NCBI GenBank assembly: GCA_003551645.1
Contig: PUND01000019.1
Span: 1 to 49,604 of the forward strand
Direction of reading: 5' to 3'
DNA from: Phycisphaerae bacterium
GTDB lineage: Bacteria; Planctomycetota; Phycisphaerae; SM23-33
DNA length: 49,604 nucleotides
Shown here: positions 39,447 through 49,191 of the stretch, in pieces
Position numbering within the stretch: the first letter of the stretch is position 1
Layout: the number at the start of each line of letters is the position of its first letter
The notes under the pieces: model-generated
What the model saw: only the letters and a program-made list of their open reading frames with translations
Told to the model about the DNA's origin: nothing
The model's database searches: none
Program-made: the position numbers and the translations under genes

Positions 39447-41963
39447 TCAGTCGTCGCGCATAGTGGTTACGTCCACGCCGCCTGCTCCGAATCGAAGGCG
39501 AATCCAGCCGTCGCGCGCGGTCACGCGGTACCATGCCCGTTCGGCCGTGGCTCGGTAGAAGTCGGCCGCCTCGTCGTCGGCGCCCGCCGGCGCGCGGGGC
39601 AGTCGCGATGCGCTTACAAGCACGACCGACGGGTCCACCGCCTCGACGAAATCCGGCAGAGTCTGCTTCCAGCCGCCGTGGTGGGGCAGAATCAGCGCCT
39701 CGGCGCGGACGGATTCGTCCCATTCGGCGAGCGTGTTCTGGCCGATCTCGGCCAGGTCGCCGGGCACCAGCACCGACGTCTCGTCTGATGTTACCTTCAG
39801 CACAAGCGATGTATCGTTCGCGCACAGATCGTCCCTGCCCGCCGGCGGCCAGAGCACAGTCACATGGGTCCTGGGGCACAGTTGCAGCCGCTGGCCAGCC
39901 CGCAGCCGGACGACCTCCACGTCGTGCTCGGCCAGCATTCGCATCACCCGGCCGGGCGCGCCGGCGCCGTCCGGGCGGGCGAAGTACTCGTTCAGGTACA
40001 CCCGCTGCAGGCCGTGCCGGTCGATGAACCCCGGCAGCGCGTTGTAGTGGTCGGCGCCGGCGTGGGAGATGAACGCCTTCTCCGGCGGCGGCAGTTGCTT
40101 CTGTCGCAGAAACGGCAGCAGGACCTCCGTGGCCGCGTCGAAGCCGCTCTGCGTGCCGGCGTCGAGCAGAAAGGTATCCCCGGCCGGCGTCCGCAGAATA
40201 GCGCACTGCCCTGCACCTACCGCGAGCAGGTGCAATTCCGCCACCGGTGGCGACTCGGCCGTCCGTTGAGTATGCACCGTCGCAAGTAACAGCGTCGCGC
40301 CGGCCAGGGCGACCACCAGGCGCCGGTGGCGCATGCCTCTGCCCAGCACCACCACAGCCAGGACCGCGTAACAGAGCAACACCCATGCCGGGCCTGTGGG
40401 CCGGATCTCGAAGCTCAGACCGGGCAGTCGGTCGGCCGCCCTGACGGCCGCCGCCAGACCGTTCGACGCGCCGTGCGCCAGCCGGCCGACGGCATGCGAG
40501 AGATTCGGCGTCAATGCCGCAAGGGCTATCGACACGTATCCGGGTATCAGTACCGCCAGAACCAGCGGGAACACCAGCAAGCTCAGCAGCGGCGCGTAGG
40601 GGCTGAACAGGTTGAAATGGTGGGCCACCAGCGGCGCCGCCGACAGGTATGCCGTCAGAGACGCCGAGACGGCGTCCATGCCCCACTCGGCGGCCGAGTA
40701 GTAGAGCCACCGCCGAAACCGCTGCTCCCGTCGGAACACCATCAGCCCGCGGCGGCGAATCCATCTGCCGAAAAGCAACTGCTTCATCGGCCGGTGCAGC
40801 AGGATAAGCCCGGCGACGATGACGAAGCTTAGCTGGAAGCCAGCGGCGAAAAGTTGCAGCGGGTCCATCGCCAGCAGCAGTATCGCCGCGGCCGCGAGGG
40901 CGTTGAGCGTGCTCCCGCGTCGCCCCACCAGCACACCGGCGCATACCAGCGCGGCCATCACGGCGCTTCGCAGAAGCGGCGCTCTCGGCTCGGCCAGCGC
41001 GACATAGACCGCCAGCACCACCAGCACGGCGGCCGCGGCCCGACGCGGCGTAAGCGCGGCCAGCCGGCAGACCGCGTACGCAAAGCCAAGGAAAACACCC
41101 AGGTGCAGGCCGGATATGCTCAGAAAGTGCGCGATCCCGGCGCGGACCATCGTCCGGTTCAGCGACCGCAGGGCCGGGTGGCGCTCGCCGATAATCAGGG
41201 CGTTGAGCAGCCGGCCGGTGTGGGCGTCGCCGCCGGCGGTGAGGTGCTGGCTCGCGGCTGCGCGAAGCCGGATGGCAAGCCGCCGCGGTGCCCACGGTCG
41301 CTCGTGGCCGATTTCCACCCCGCTCGGCGACGGCACGCGCATCCACACCAGCGTGCGGTTTCGACGGGCGAACTCCGACCAGTCGAACTGTCCGGGGTTG
41401 TCCGGTCGGCCGGAACGCCCGACTCGCCCGAGCAGCTCAACGCTCTGTCCGGCCTGCAGTCGGTCGTCCGCACGCTCTACGGTCACGCGGACAAGACCGG
41501 TCACCGGACGCCAGCCGGCGTCGGTGCGAATGCCCTCGGCCGACATGAGGAAGGACGTCCTCGGCGGGAGGCGATAGCCGAACCGCACCCTCTCGGCGTC
41601 GGAGTATGTCTGCGGCACCGTGGCAATCCGGCCGCGAAGCGTGGCCATGCTGTCCCGCTCGGATGTGTAGGTTACTATGTGGTTGTCCGGCAGGTGGTAA
41701 TACAGCAGCCGCACGTGCACGGCGCCGAGCGCGAACACAGCAGCCGCGACTGACGCCGCCGTCACCGGCAGGAACCGCCTTCGAAGCAGTGTCGCGAACC
41801 CTGCGACAACGGCCAGGCCGCCGAGGACGGCCCAGAGACCCGTGGGCAGAGGCAGATATCGCCCCGCGGATATGCCCCCCGCCAGCAGCATGGCGGCGGG
41901 TGCCAGCGGCGCCCTGCTGAGCGTTATTCGGCGGTCCCGGTCAATGCCTTCGAGTTGGCTCAT
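39447..41963 (-). CDS. comEC: ComEC/Rec2 competence protein
   Basis: Membrane channel for uptake of single-stranded DNA in natural transformation. The ATG at 41963 gives 838 residues; a TTG at 42008 would add 15. The N-terminal soluble DUF4131-type region is followed by the Competence domain with multiple membrane helices and the marker HFLSISGLHLGVF, RSAVMAALVCAGVLVGR. The C-terminal MBL-fold domain (LLAVGAGQCAILRTPAGDTFLLDAG) has SHAGADHYNALPGF, where SHxHxDH has lost one His (G), but keeps ILPHHGGW. No other competence genes are adjacent. Length and domain order are those of full ComEC. Confidence 0.88.
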   Translation of the reverse strand: MSQLEGIDRDRRITLSRAPLAPAAMLLAGGISAGRYLPLPTGLWAVLGGLAVVAGFATLLRRRFLPVTAASVAAAVFALGAVHVRLLYYHLPDNHIVTYTSERDSMATLRGRIATVPQTYSDAERVRFGYRLPPRTSFLMSAEGIRTDAGWRPVTGLVRVTVERADDRLQAGQSVELLGRVGRSGRPDNPGQFDWSEFARRNRTLVWMRVPSPSGVEIGHERPWAPRRLAIRLRAAASQHLTAGGDAHTGRLLNALIIGERHPALRSLNRTMVRAGIAHFLSISGLHLGVFLGFAYAVCRLAALTPRRAAAAVLVVLAVYVALAEPRAPLLRSAVMAALVCAGVLVGRRGSTLNALAAAAILLLAMDPLQLFAAGFQLSFVIVAGLILLHRPMKQLLFGRWIRRRGLMVFRREQRFRRWLYYSAAEWGMDAVSASLTAYLSAAPLVAHHFNLFSPYAPLLSLLVFPLVLAVLIPGYVSIALAALTPNLSHAVGRLAHGASNGLAAAVRAADRLPGLSFEIRPTGPAWVLLCYAVLAVVVLGRGMRHRRLVVALAGATLLLATVHTQRTAESPPVAELHLLAVGAGQCAILRTPAGDTFLLDAGTQSGFDAATEVLLPFLRQKQLPPPEKAFISHAGADHYNALPGFIDRHGLQRVYLNEYFARPDGAGAPGRVMRMLAEHDVEVVRLRAGQRLQLCPRTHVTVLWPPAGRDDLCANDTSLVLKVTSDETSVLVPGDLAEIGQNTLAEWDESVRAEALILPHHGGWKQTLPDFVEAVDPSVVLVSASRLPRAPAGADDEAADFYRATAERAWYRVTARDGWIRLRFGAGGVDVTTMRDD

Positions 41964-42008
41964 GTCTCGCCCGGCGCGGGCTCTGGTCCCTGAGACCCAC
42001 AGTTTCAA

Positions 42009-42199
42009 AAGGATGCGTACCGAAGATGTTGCGCAGCCCGGTGGTCGAGGTCAACCCAATTGCGGGACTGGCCTTAGAACTGGTATGTAAACCGTCGCCG
42101 AGTTGGCATGGACATCCTGCCCGTCAAAGACGACAGCAAGCCCGCGACGGCCGTGATGCGCATGGCCGGGACGTCCAGGCCACGCCTGCATTAGCGTGC
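42009..42199. other. Intergenic region with degenerate repeat
   Basis: About 190 bases without a gene. Around 42108-42180, GGCATGGACATCCTGCCCGT and GGACGTCCAGGCCACG resemble decayed members of the GGCATG-ATGCCCGTGCC palindrome family. Confidence 0.35.
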
Positions 42200-43219
42200 C
42201 TACAGTTCCCGGCCGACTGCCTGGGCGACCTTTCGAAGGGACTTTACCAGCTCGCCTAGGGATTTCGGGTCGATGGACTGTGCGCCGTCGGAGGCGGCGT
42301 GTTCGGGGTCCGGATGGGCCTCTATAAGCAACCCGTCCGCCCCGGCGGCGACGGCGGCCCGGCTCATCGCCGGAACCAGATGCGCATGACCGGTGCCGTG
42401 TGACGGGTCCACAACCACCGGGAGGTGGGTCCGCTCGCGAAGCTCCGGCACGACCGTAAGAGGCAGCGTGAAACGAACGTATTCCTCATAGGTCCGTATG
42501 CCGCGCTCGCAGAGTATGACCCGGGGGTTTCCGGCGTCGATGATATACTCGGCCGCCAGCAGCCATTCGTCCAGCTTGGCGCTCATACCCCGCTTGAGCA
42601 TGACCGGCTTTCCGACCTTGCCGAGCGACTCCAGCAGTGGGTAGTGCTGCATGTTCCTTGCGCCGACCTGGAGTACGTCGGCATACTCGACGACCGCGTC
42701 GATGGTCTCCAGGCCGGTAACTTCAGTGACGACGGCCAGCCCGGTCCTGTCGCGCGCCTCGGCCAGCAGCTTCAGGCCCTCTTCTCTCATGCCCTGGAAG
42801 CTGTAGGGACTTGTCCGCGGCTTGAAGGCGCCGCCACGGAGACCCACGCAGCCGGCGGCCTTGACCGCGTCGGCGATGCGCAGAAGCTGCTCGCGGCTCT
42901 CGACGGCGCACGGTCCGGCGATAATGCCGACTTTCTCGCCGCCCAGCGCGAATTGCAGCGGGCCTATCTCCACCTGCGTACGCTCACGCTTAACCTCGGT
43001 GGAAGCCATCTTGTAGGGCGAGAGAATCGGCACGATGCGCTCGACCATCGGCGCGTTCTCGATGGCGCCTTTATCCACCGACCGCTTATCGCCGATGCAT
43101 GCGACGACAGTGCGATCCGTGCCGTAAATCACGTGGTCACGAAGGCCGAACTCTCGCACGAGTTTGACCACGTGATCAACGTGGTCCTTATCGGCCCCGG
43201 GTTTCATCACAACTATCAT
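42200..43219 (-). CDS. aroF: 3-deoxy-7-phosphoheptulonate synthase (DAHP synthase, type I beta)
   Basis: First step of aromatic amino acid synthesis (PEP + erythrose 4-phosphate). 339 residues. An N-terminal ferredoxin-like regulatory domain of ~75 residues ([20 protein letters not shown]) precedes the catalytic barrel, as in Thermotoga-type enzymes. Signature segments: [64 protein letters not shown]. Chorismate mutase is not fused. The ATG overlaps the preceding small gene by four bases, implying coupling. Confidence 0.94.
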   Translation of the reverse strand: MIVVMKPGADKDHVDHVVKLVREFGLRDHVIYGTDRTVVACIGDKRSVDKGAIENAPMVERIVPILSPYKMASTEVKRERTQVEIGPLQFALGGEKVGIIAGPCAVESREQLLRIADAVKAAGCVGLRGGAFKPRTSPYSFQGMREEGLKLLAEARDRTGLAVVTEVTGLETIDAVVEYADVLQVGARNMQHYPLLESLGKVGKPVMLKRGMSAKLDEWLLAAEYIIDAGNPRVILCERGIRTYEEYVRFTLPLTVVPELRERTHLPVVVDPSHGTGHAHLVPAMSRAAVAAGADGLLIEAHPDPEHAASDGAQSIDPKSLGELVKSLRKVAQAVGREL

Positions 43220-43521
43220 TGCGGTCGCTCTTCCTCTTCCGATTCATCCTCATCCGGCTCGGCCGCCGAAGCGTCGGGCGTCAATTGCCGGTCGTTGAAC
43301 TGCTCCAGCATTTCTTCGGCCTCACGGCCGCGCTCGTCCAGTTGCTCCTGGATACTTTCTACCTGCTCTTCGGCGTGGTCCCTGGTCCTTACGGACGTCT
43401 CCGTCTGCTCGGCGCCGAGGCCGGCCATGATCGCCACCGCTATCAGCACACCCAGCAGGCCGAAACCGCACAGACCAATCGCAAGAACACGCATCGAACC
43501 TCTTCGGCTATGCCTTTCCAT
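43216..43521 (-). CDS. Small single-span membrane protein with coiled coil
   Basis: 101 residues; GGGAGG lies just before the ATG at 43521. One membrane helix (VLAIGLCGFGLLGVLIAVAI) is followed by a heptad-like stretch (DHAEEQVESIQEQLDERG, REAEEMLEQFND) and an acidic tail (EDESEEEERP). It overlaps the DAHP synthase start by four bases. No family is recognised; the tight coupling may reflect only gene compaction. Confidence 0.65.
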   Translation of the reverse strand: MERHSRRGSMRVLAIGLCGFGLLGVLIAVAIMAGLGAEQTETSVRTRDHAEEQVESIQEQLDERGREAEEMLEQFNDRQLTPDASAAEPDEDESEEEERPQ

Positions 43522-43630
43522 ATCGTCACCTCCCGTAACGGCACCATTGTAACAACCATCGATTCGACAGTTATGCGATAACCTCGGCCGAACCGTTTGG
43601 ACGGCTCAAAGTATGAAAGTACCCGGCCAA

Positions 43631-44902
43631 CTAAGCGGGGGTCAGCTTTTCCATGCCGTGCATGTATGGCCGGAGGGCTTCGGGGATGGTAACGCTTCCG
43701 TCGGCGTTCTGGTAAAGCTCCAGGACCGCAATGAGTATCCGCGGGCTGGCGATGACGGTGTTGTTCAGCGTGTGGCAGTAGTGCAGTTCGCCGTCGGCGT
43801 CGCGGTAGCGGATGTTCAGCCGCCGGGCCTGGAAGTCGTGGTACCTGCTGGCCGAGTGCGTCTCGCCGTAGTCGCCGCGGGAGGGCATGTAGGTCTCAAT
43901 GTCAAACCGCTGGACCTGTCCGATGCCGATGTCGCCGGTACAGCAGTTGACCACCCGATAGGGCAGCCCCAGCGCCTCAAGGACATCCTCACTGTTGCGG
44001 AGTATCTCGCGGTGAAACTCCAGCGACCGCTCGACGTCGTCCGGGCCTATGACCACCTGCTCAACCTTGTCGAAGTAGTGGATACGGTACAGCCCGTAGG
44101 TGTCCCGGCCGGCCGCACCCGCCTCGCGGCGGAAGCACGTCGAGAGAGCCACATACTTTTTGGGCAGTTCCTGCTCGGATAGTATCTCATCTCCGTGGAA
44201 GCCGGTTACCGGCACCTCGGCCGTTCCCACCAGGGCCATGTTGTCGCGCTCCACCAGGTAGGACTCATCCCTTCCGAGCGGGAAGTGCCCCGTCCCGACC
44301 ATGGCCTGCTCGCTTACCAGCACAGGAACCGTCAGCAGCGTCCAGCCCTTGAAGATCATCTGGTCCAGCGCCAGCCGCAGCACCGCCTGGTGCAGCATGG
44401 CGCCTGCGCCTTTGAGAGTGAAGTTCCGCGAACCGGCCAGCTTGACGCCGCGTTCGATGTCGATGATATCGAGCGACTTGCCAAGATCGACGTGGTCCTT
44501 CGGCTCGAAGTCGAACTTGCGCGGCTCCCCCACGCGGCGGACCTCGACGTTGTCGGCCTCGCTCTCACCGACCGGCACATCGTCGGCCGGGACCTGCGGA
44601 ACCCGCAGCAGCAGCTCGCGGTGGGTCGGCTCCAGCTTGTCCGCCAGGTCCTCCAACTCTCTGGCCCTGGCCTTGAGCGTGGACATCTCATCCACCGCCT
44701 GCTGTTTCCGCTCGCCGGAGAGCTTGGCGATTTCCTTTCCGGCGCGGTTCTGCCTGGTGCGGATATCCTGAAGCTCCCGCCGCACATCCAGCAACTGCTC
44801 GTCGATGCGAAGCAGCTCCGCGATATCAACGTCGATCTTCTTGTTCCGGGCGGCCTGGGCGAACTGATCCGGCCCCGCGCGGAGTTCCTTGATGTCGATC
44901 AT
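43631..44902 (-). CDS. serS: Seryl-tRNA synthetase
   Basis: Charges tRNA-Ser with serine; 423 residues. An N-terminal long antiparallel coiled coil (residues ~28-105: LQDIRTRQNRAGKEIAKLSG, MSTLKARARELEDLADKLE) contacts tRNA. The class II core carries GTAEVPVTGF (motif region), FRREAGAAGRDTYGLYRIHYF (motif 2, with the usual TRGL/RQHQF partly altered), SASRYHDFQARR and the motif 3-like PRILIAVLELYQ (the usual R-x-LVAILENYQ). Several positions differ from the common consensus but the frame is intact, as in many planctomycete enzymes. Confidence 0.93.
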   Translation of the reverse strand: MIDIKELRAGPDQFAQAARNKKIDVDIAELLRIDEQLLDVRRELQDIRTRQNRAGKEIAKLSGERKQQAVDEMSTLKARARELEDLADKLEPTHRELLLRVPQVPADDVPVGESEADNVEVRRVGEPRKFDFEPKDHVDLGKSLDIIDIERGVKLAGSRNFTLKGAGAMLHQAVLRLALDQMIFKGWTLLTVPVLVSEQAMVGTGHFPLGRDESYLVERDNMALVGTAEVPVTGFHGDEILSEQELPKKYVALSTCFRREAGAAGRDTYGLYRIHYFDKVEQVVIGPDDVERSLEFHREILRNSEDVLEALGLPYRVVNCCTGDIGIGQVQRFDIETYMPSRGDYGETHSASRYHDFQARRLNIRYRDADGELHYCHTLNNTVIASPRILIAVLELYQNADGSVTIPEALRPYMHGMEKLTPA

Positions 44903-45204
44903 GATTTTCGTCCGGTTGCGTAAGTATCTTCCAGTCGGCGATTAGACCGCGGCCCGCACGGTTTTGCAACCGGCGCGCATCACATCAACCGTCCTTTAGC
45001 CAAGCGAACACGAATCGCTTGAATCGCATGAATCGGCGCCGATTACACCAACGGGGATAGAAAAACAGCCGGTTCAGCCCGTTTGTCGGGGAGTATGCCC
45101 GACCTGCCCCCACTCGCGATTCGCTATTCGCTTGTCGCCATTCGCTCGTCGCTCAGGTATGCCCCCCTACTTCTTGCTCCTGGATACTGGCTACTACACT
45201 CCAT
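44903..45204. other. Intergenic region with short tandem repeats
   Basis: No gene is seen in about 300 bases. It holds three tandem 9-base units GAATCGCTT, GAATCGCAT, GAATCGGCG (45012-45038) and a TTCGC-rich stretch (ATTCGCTATTCGCTTGTC at ~45117, more to 45156). No clear promoter for serS is visible. Confidence 0.45.
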
Positions 45205-47382
45205 CTATGCCAGCGCCGATGAGATGCCTTCGATGCCATAGTCGGCCTCGTCGCCTTCGAGCTTCAGGCGGACCTGTTCGCCGGCCTCCCGGCCCATCAG
45301 GTCCTGGGCGAGTTGGGTCTGGTAGCTGAACACGCGGTTGTCCACGTCGCTGTCCCACGGGCCGAGGAAGGCGACCTCGATTTCCCGGCCGTCGTCGAGC
45401 CGCCTCAGCCGGACCCGAGAGCCGATGCCAACGGTCTCGGTCGGGACGTCGTGCGGTTGTATCACACGCGCCCGCGAAAGCTCATCCTGCATCTTGGCCT
45501 GTCGGCGACGCAGTAAGTCCCGCTCCTCCATGGCGAAGCTCCACTCGGCGTTTTCGCTGAGATCGCCGTGGGCGGCGGCCTCGCCGATGCGCTTCGCGTT
45601 GTCCGGTATCTCCACCTCCGTCAGATGCTTGAAATCCTTCTGGCGACGGTCCAGTGCCTCCTGCGTGGTGTAGATTGTGGATTCATCCTGCCACGGCTCC
45701 ACGCGCCTGGAAACCCACAGAGCGGGGAACCTGTCGCGAAGCAACTGCAGCATCTCGCCGCGAACGGCCTGGGCAAGCCCGTCCGACCGCTGCACCTGGC
45801 GTTTGATGGTGGCCGCGACACCCTCGTCCATCTCGTCCAGGGCCTTCTTGTAACTAGCGAAACTGTCCGCCGACAGCGCGGAGCGGACTTTCTGAAAGAT
45901 GTCCTTCCTCCGCGCCCGGTCAACGTGTTCATCCCTGGCGACGTGTTGCATCAGTGTCAGCAGGCGGCCGAGAAGCTCCACCCTGCTCGGAGTCGCGGCC
46001 GGCGGCTCCGCCGGGCCTCGCCACAGCCAGATGGCGACATCCGGCAGTTCATGCGGACGGGCCGCTGCCTGCGCGACGGCCGCCTCCACGACGTCTTCCC
46101 TACCGGCCAAGCGAAGCCGGCCCGTCACATCGTCCAGCATGTCGGCGGAGACCAGCGGCAGCAGTTCCGCCAGCCGGTCGGCGGCGTCTTCTCCGCCTGC
46201 CAGCGCCTCCACAGCGTCGGGTATCAGCTCGGCATCCATGGTCGCCACCGCCTCGGCCGGGTTCTGATGCTCCGCAAGAAGGTCCGCCGGCGAGGGGTGT
46301 GTCTCTTGCGCGGGGGGCAGTCCCAGCCGAGCGGCCGACTCCAGCGCCAGCGCCGCCGTCAGCGCATCTATCGGGCGACGCCTGGCGAACTCGCGAGCTT
46401 GCCTCGCGAGGTCCTCTCTCAGCGGGCGGACGAAGTCTTCTCGCACTTCAACCTTTCGCCCGGCCGCCTCGCGAACGTACCGCTGGAGCAGGTTGAGCTT
46501 GTCCATCGGCATCCGCGCCGATTCGACCTCACCGGCCAGCTCTTCCTCCAGGGTGCGTCCGCCGGGATGGTAGCCGATGACGGTGGGCCGGCCCTCGAGA
46601 GTGAGATACTCGCACTTCTTGGCGGCATTGCGGGCACGGTTCCACCAGCCGCTCCACTTACCGGACGGGATATGCGTGCCGACCAGCAGTTCCTTGAGTT
46701 CTTCGGCGTCGATCTGTCCGCCGCGAGAGCGGCACAGCCCGATGAGCAGCCCGACAGGGTCCGACTCCACCATCTCGCCCAGCCGGTCGGGGCGATACTG
46801 GCAGAGCACGCGGAAGTCTTCCTCATCGGCCGGGTCGAACTCGTCCGCGAGGTTCTTGCACTCCATGCGGATGTTCCCGCCGGCGGGGTCGGAAAGCTCG
46901 AATTCCTTCAGAACCTCATCGAATCCACGGACGCGGACCACTCGGTCGTCGAATCGGTTGACCAGATAGTCGCCGGGTTTGATGGACAGGCAGGTCCGCA
47001 ACGTCCTGAACGCCCGGCGGGGCGATTGGCCGCTGAGCAGGCCCGCCGCCTGAAAGACCGGCTCGAAGTGCTCGTGATCGCCGTGAACGGCCCGCAGAAT
47101 CTCACCCGCCTGCGCGCGAAGCTCGTCACTCTCGGCCACGGCGGTAACGACCGCCTCCGCTTCGGGCAGCATCCGCTCGGCCGAGAGCTTCTCGCCGCGC
47201 TCGGCCAGCAGCGCCCAGCCGAGCGTCTCGGCGGTATTCAACTCGCCCGCCGCAACCAGCTTCTCCAGTACCCCGGCAAGCTCCTCGGCGGACCTGCCTT
47301 CCTCGACCGCCTCCATCCACGCGGTTTCCAGCGCATCCAGGTCGCCGGCTTCGACCAGTGATTTCATGTCGTCGGGTTCCAT
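45205..47382 (-). CDS. greA: Long GreA-type transcription elongation factor
   Basis: A 725-residue protein. Only the last ~160 residues are the GreA module: a coiled-coil arm with the family's DLSENAEW (usually DLSENAEY) in EAAAHGDLSENAEWSFAMEE, and the C-terminal FKBP-like domain (VRLRRLDDGREIEVAFLGPW, QDLMGREAGEQVRLKLEG). It rescues backtracked RNA polymerase by RNA cleavage. The preceding ~560 residues are helical (EEGRSAEELAGVLEKLVAA; RPIDALTAALALESAARLGL) with one beta-rich region near residue 130-180 (GDYLVNRFDDRVVRVRGF), not a known domain to me. Chlamydial GreA is also ~715 residues with such an extension, so this is probably a shared superphylum feature. No ribosome-binding site is evident. 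Confidence 0.85.
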   Translation of the reverse strand: MEPDDMKSLVEAGDLDALETAWMEAVEEGRSAEELAGVLEKLVAAGELNTAETLGWALLAERGEKLSAERMLPEAEAVVTAVAESDELRAQAGEILRAVHGDHEHFEPVFQAAGLLSGQSPRRAFRTLRTCLSIKPGDYLVNRFDDRVVRVRGFDEVLKEFELSDPAGGNIRMECKNLADEFDPADEEDFRVLCQYRPDRLGEMVESDPVGLLIGLCRSRGGQIDAEELKELLVGTHIPSGKWSGWWNRARNAAKKCEYLTLEGRPTVIGYHPGGRTLEEELAGEVESARMPMDKLNLLQRYVREAAGRKVEVREDFVRPLREDLARQAREFARRRPIDALTAALALESAARLGLPPAQETHPSPADLLAEHQNPAEAVATMDAELIPDAVEALAGGEDAADRLAELLPLVSADMLDDVTGRLRLAGREDVVEAAVAQAAARPHELPDVAIWLWRGPAEPPAATPSRVELLGRLLTLMQHVARDEHVDRARRKDIFQKVRSALSADSFASYKKALDEMDEGVAATIKRQVQRSDGLAQAVRGEMLQLLRDRFPALWVSRRVEPWQDESTIYTTQEALDRRQKDFKHLTEVEIPDNAKRIGEAAAHGDLSENAEWSFAMEERDLLRRRQAKMQDELSRARVIQPHDVPTETVGIGSRVRLRRLDDGREIEVAFLGPWDSDVDNRVFSYQTQLAQDLMGREAGEQVRLKLEGDEADYGIEGISSALA

Positions 47383-47576
47383 GGTGTGTTAAGTGGAACT
47401 TTGTAGCACAGCGGCGCCATCCGGACAAGACCGGCGCGTGAACGGCCGGCAGCAGACGCGGGGGCCGGTGTTGGCCTCGCCGCTGGACCTGCGGGGCTTG
47501 GGGGCTTGTCACGTTCCCAAACTGCGAAGGATTCACAAAAGCCGGGACGGGATTACGGGGCTGCCTTTCTTTCGCA

Positions 47577-48395
47577 TCAACTTCGCCTCACGGCCCTCCA
47601 GGCGGCCGCGACCCCGACGATGCCGGCCGACAACAGGACAATCAAAGCCCCGCTGGGGATGTCGGTAATCGCCGAGAGTACGAAGCCGCCCAGGCAACTG
47701 ACCGCACCGAACAGCATAGCCAGCGCCACCGCCCGCCCGCTGCCCCTGACCAGTTGAAAGGCGGCCGCGGCGGGGTTGGTTATCAGACTGTAGATCATCA
47801 GCCCGCCGACGGTCTGGAAGTTCACCGTCATAAGCGCCGCCGTCAGTATCAGGAAACCCGTCCACACGCCGGTTGCGCGGATGCCGGCGGCCTGGGCGTC
47901 TGTCCGTGAAAACAGGATGGCCCGCATTTCCTTGCCGAAAACCAGCACGAACACCCCCAGCGCCACCGCCGCCGCGGCCATCAGCCAGACATCCGTCCAC
48001 CTGGCGTACATCAAGCTGCCCCAAAGCAGCGCTCTCACGTCGTGGTCCGGTCGGCCGAGGACGGCGAAAAAACCGAATCCCACGAACGCCAGCCCCATCG
48101 ACACAGAGAACAGCAGACCCATGATCACGTTGGCGTCCATGTTGAGCTTTCGCGGGTCCGCCAGGCCCAGCGCAAGGGCCGTAAGGACCGACCCGCCCAG
48201 CGCCGGCAGCAGCAGCATTGGCCCGTCCAGCCCCGCAAGGGCGCCGTAAACCGCTCCGGCCAGGGCCGCGTGGGCCACGCAGATGCCTATGAACGGTATC
48301 CTCATGCCCACGATATAGACGCTCAGCAGTCCGCTGGAGGCCCCGGCAACCAGCCCGCCGACAAGGACAGATCCCCAGAAGGCGACGTCAAACAC
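47577..48395 (-). CDS. Metal ABC transporter permease (ABC-3 family)
   Basis: 272 residues with about eight hydrophobic segments and the ABC-3 family pattern (SVYIVGMRIPFIGICVAHAALAG; GLMIYSLITNPAAAAFQL; SGALIVLLSAGIVG). Forms the channel of a zinc/manganese importer with the upstream ATPase, whose stop codon overlaps this start by eight bases. The gene order is substrate-binding protein, ATPase, permease. Zn2+ or Mn2+ cannot be told apart here. Confidence 0.9.
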   Translation of the reverse strand: MFDVAFWGSVLVGGLVAGASSGLLSVYIVGMRIPFIGICVAHAALAGAVYGALAGLDGPMLLLPALGGSVLTALALGLADPRKLNMDANVIMGLLFSVSMGLAFVGFGFFAVLGRPDHDVRALLWGSLMYARWTDVWLMAAAAVALGVFVLVFGKEMRAILFSRTDAQAAGIRATGVWTGFLILTAALMTVNFQTVGGLMIYSLITNPAAAAFQLVRGSGRAVALAMLFGAVSCLGGFVLSAITDIPSGALIVLLSAGIVGVAAAWRAVRRS

Positions 48396-49191
48396 GGCCG
48401 GCCTCCCCCGGGGCTACGATCCACCGACCGGCCGAGCTGACCACGCCGAGACCCGGACCGTAAAGCTCCTCTATAAGCTCGGTAGTCAGCACCTCCTCGC
48501 ACGCGCCGTCGGCGACCACGCCGCCCCGCTCCAGTACGACAACTCGCCCGCAGCACGGCGGCAGGACCTCAAGCTCATGGCAGACCAGTGTCACAGTAAG
48601 TGGCATGGACCGGTACAACTCGTCGATGACCTCGACAATCCGCTCCCGCCAGCCGAGGTCCAGGTTGGCCGTCGGCTCATCCAGCAGCAGCATCTCCGGC
48701 TGTTGCACCATCGCGCGTGCGATAAGGGTCTTCCGCTGTTCGCCGCCGGATATATCGCCGAAGCCCCGCCCCGCCAGAGGCGACAGCCCCAGGCGCTCGA
48801 TCCACTCATCCACCAGCAGCCAGTCCCGCCCGCCGAGACGGCGGAGCAGCCCGCGAACGCCCGTCCGCCCGATGGCCACCACCTCGCGCACCGTCAGCGG
48901 CATCTCGGTTCGCGACGGAAGCACCTGCGGAACGTAGCCGATGCGCTGCCTCAGCGCCGCTATGCCGCCGGAACCCAGGGCCGAGATGTCCCGTCCGAGG
49001 ACCTCCACCCGGCCGCGAACGTGGCTCTGCATACGCAGCAGACAACGCAGATAGGTGGTCTTGCCGGCGCCGTTAGGCCCGAGCAGGGCGACCATCTCAC
49101 CGGAATCGACGCGGTGTTGGCCCAGCCGCAGGATTTCGTGCCGCCCGGCGACGACGCGGAGGTCTTCGCATTTCACCGCGGGTGTGTTCAC
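48388..49191 (-). CDS. Metal ABC transporter ATP-binding protein
   Basis: 267 residues starting at GTG 49191, which overlaps the stop of the upstream gene (GTGA). Walker A is GPNGAGKTT, the Q loop is in IGYVPQ, the ABC signature is ISGGEQRKTLIARA, Walker B is MLLLDEPTANLD and the H-loop His is in LVCHELE. The family position is that of ZnuC/MntB-type ATPases. Upstream in-frame sequence to 49464 is not protein-like. Confidence 0.92.
   Translation of the reverse strand: MNTPAVKCEDLRVVAGRHEILRLGQHRVDSGEMVALLGPNGAGKTTYLRCLLRMQSHVRGRVEVLGRDISALGSGGIAALRQRIGYVPQVLPSRTEMPLTVREVVAIGRTGVRGLLRRLGGRDWLLVDEWIERLGLSPLAGRGFGDISGGEQRKTLIARAMVQQPEMLLLDEPTANLDLGWRERIVEVIDELYRSMPLTVTLVCHELEVLPPCCGRVVVLERGGVVADGACEEVLTTELIEELYGPGLGVVSSAGRWIVAPGEAGRV

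Noticed and set aside
45111..45156. TTCGC-rich stretch as a possible CRISPR or tandem array
   Set aside because: The units are 7-9 bases, irregular and without spacers; simple slippage sequence.
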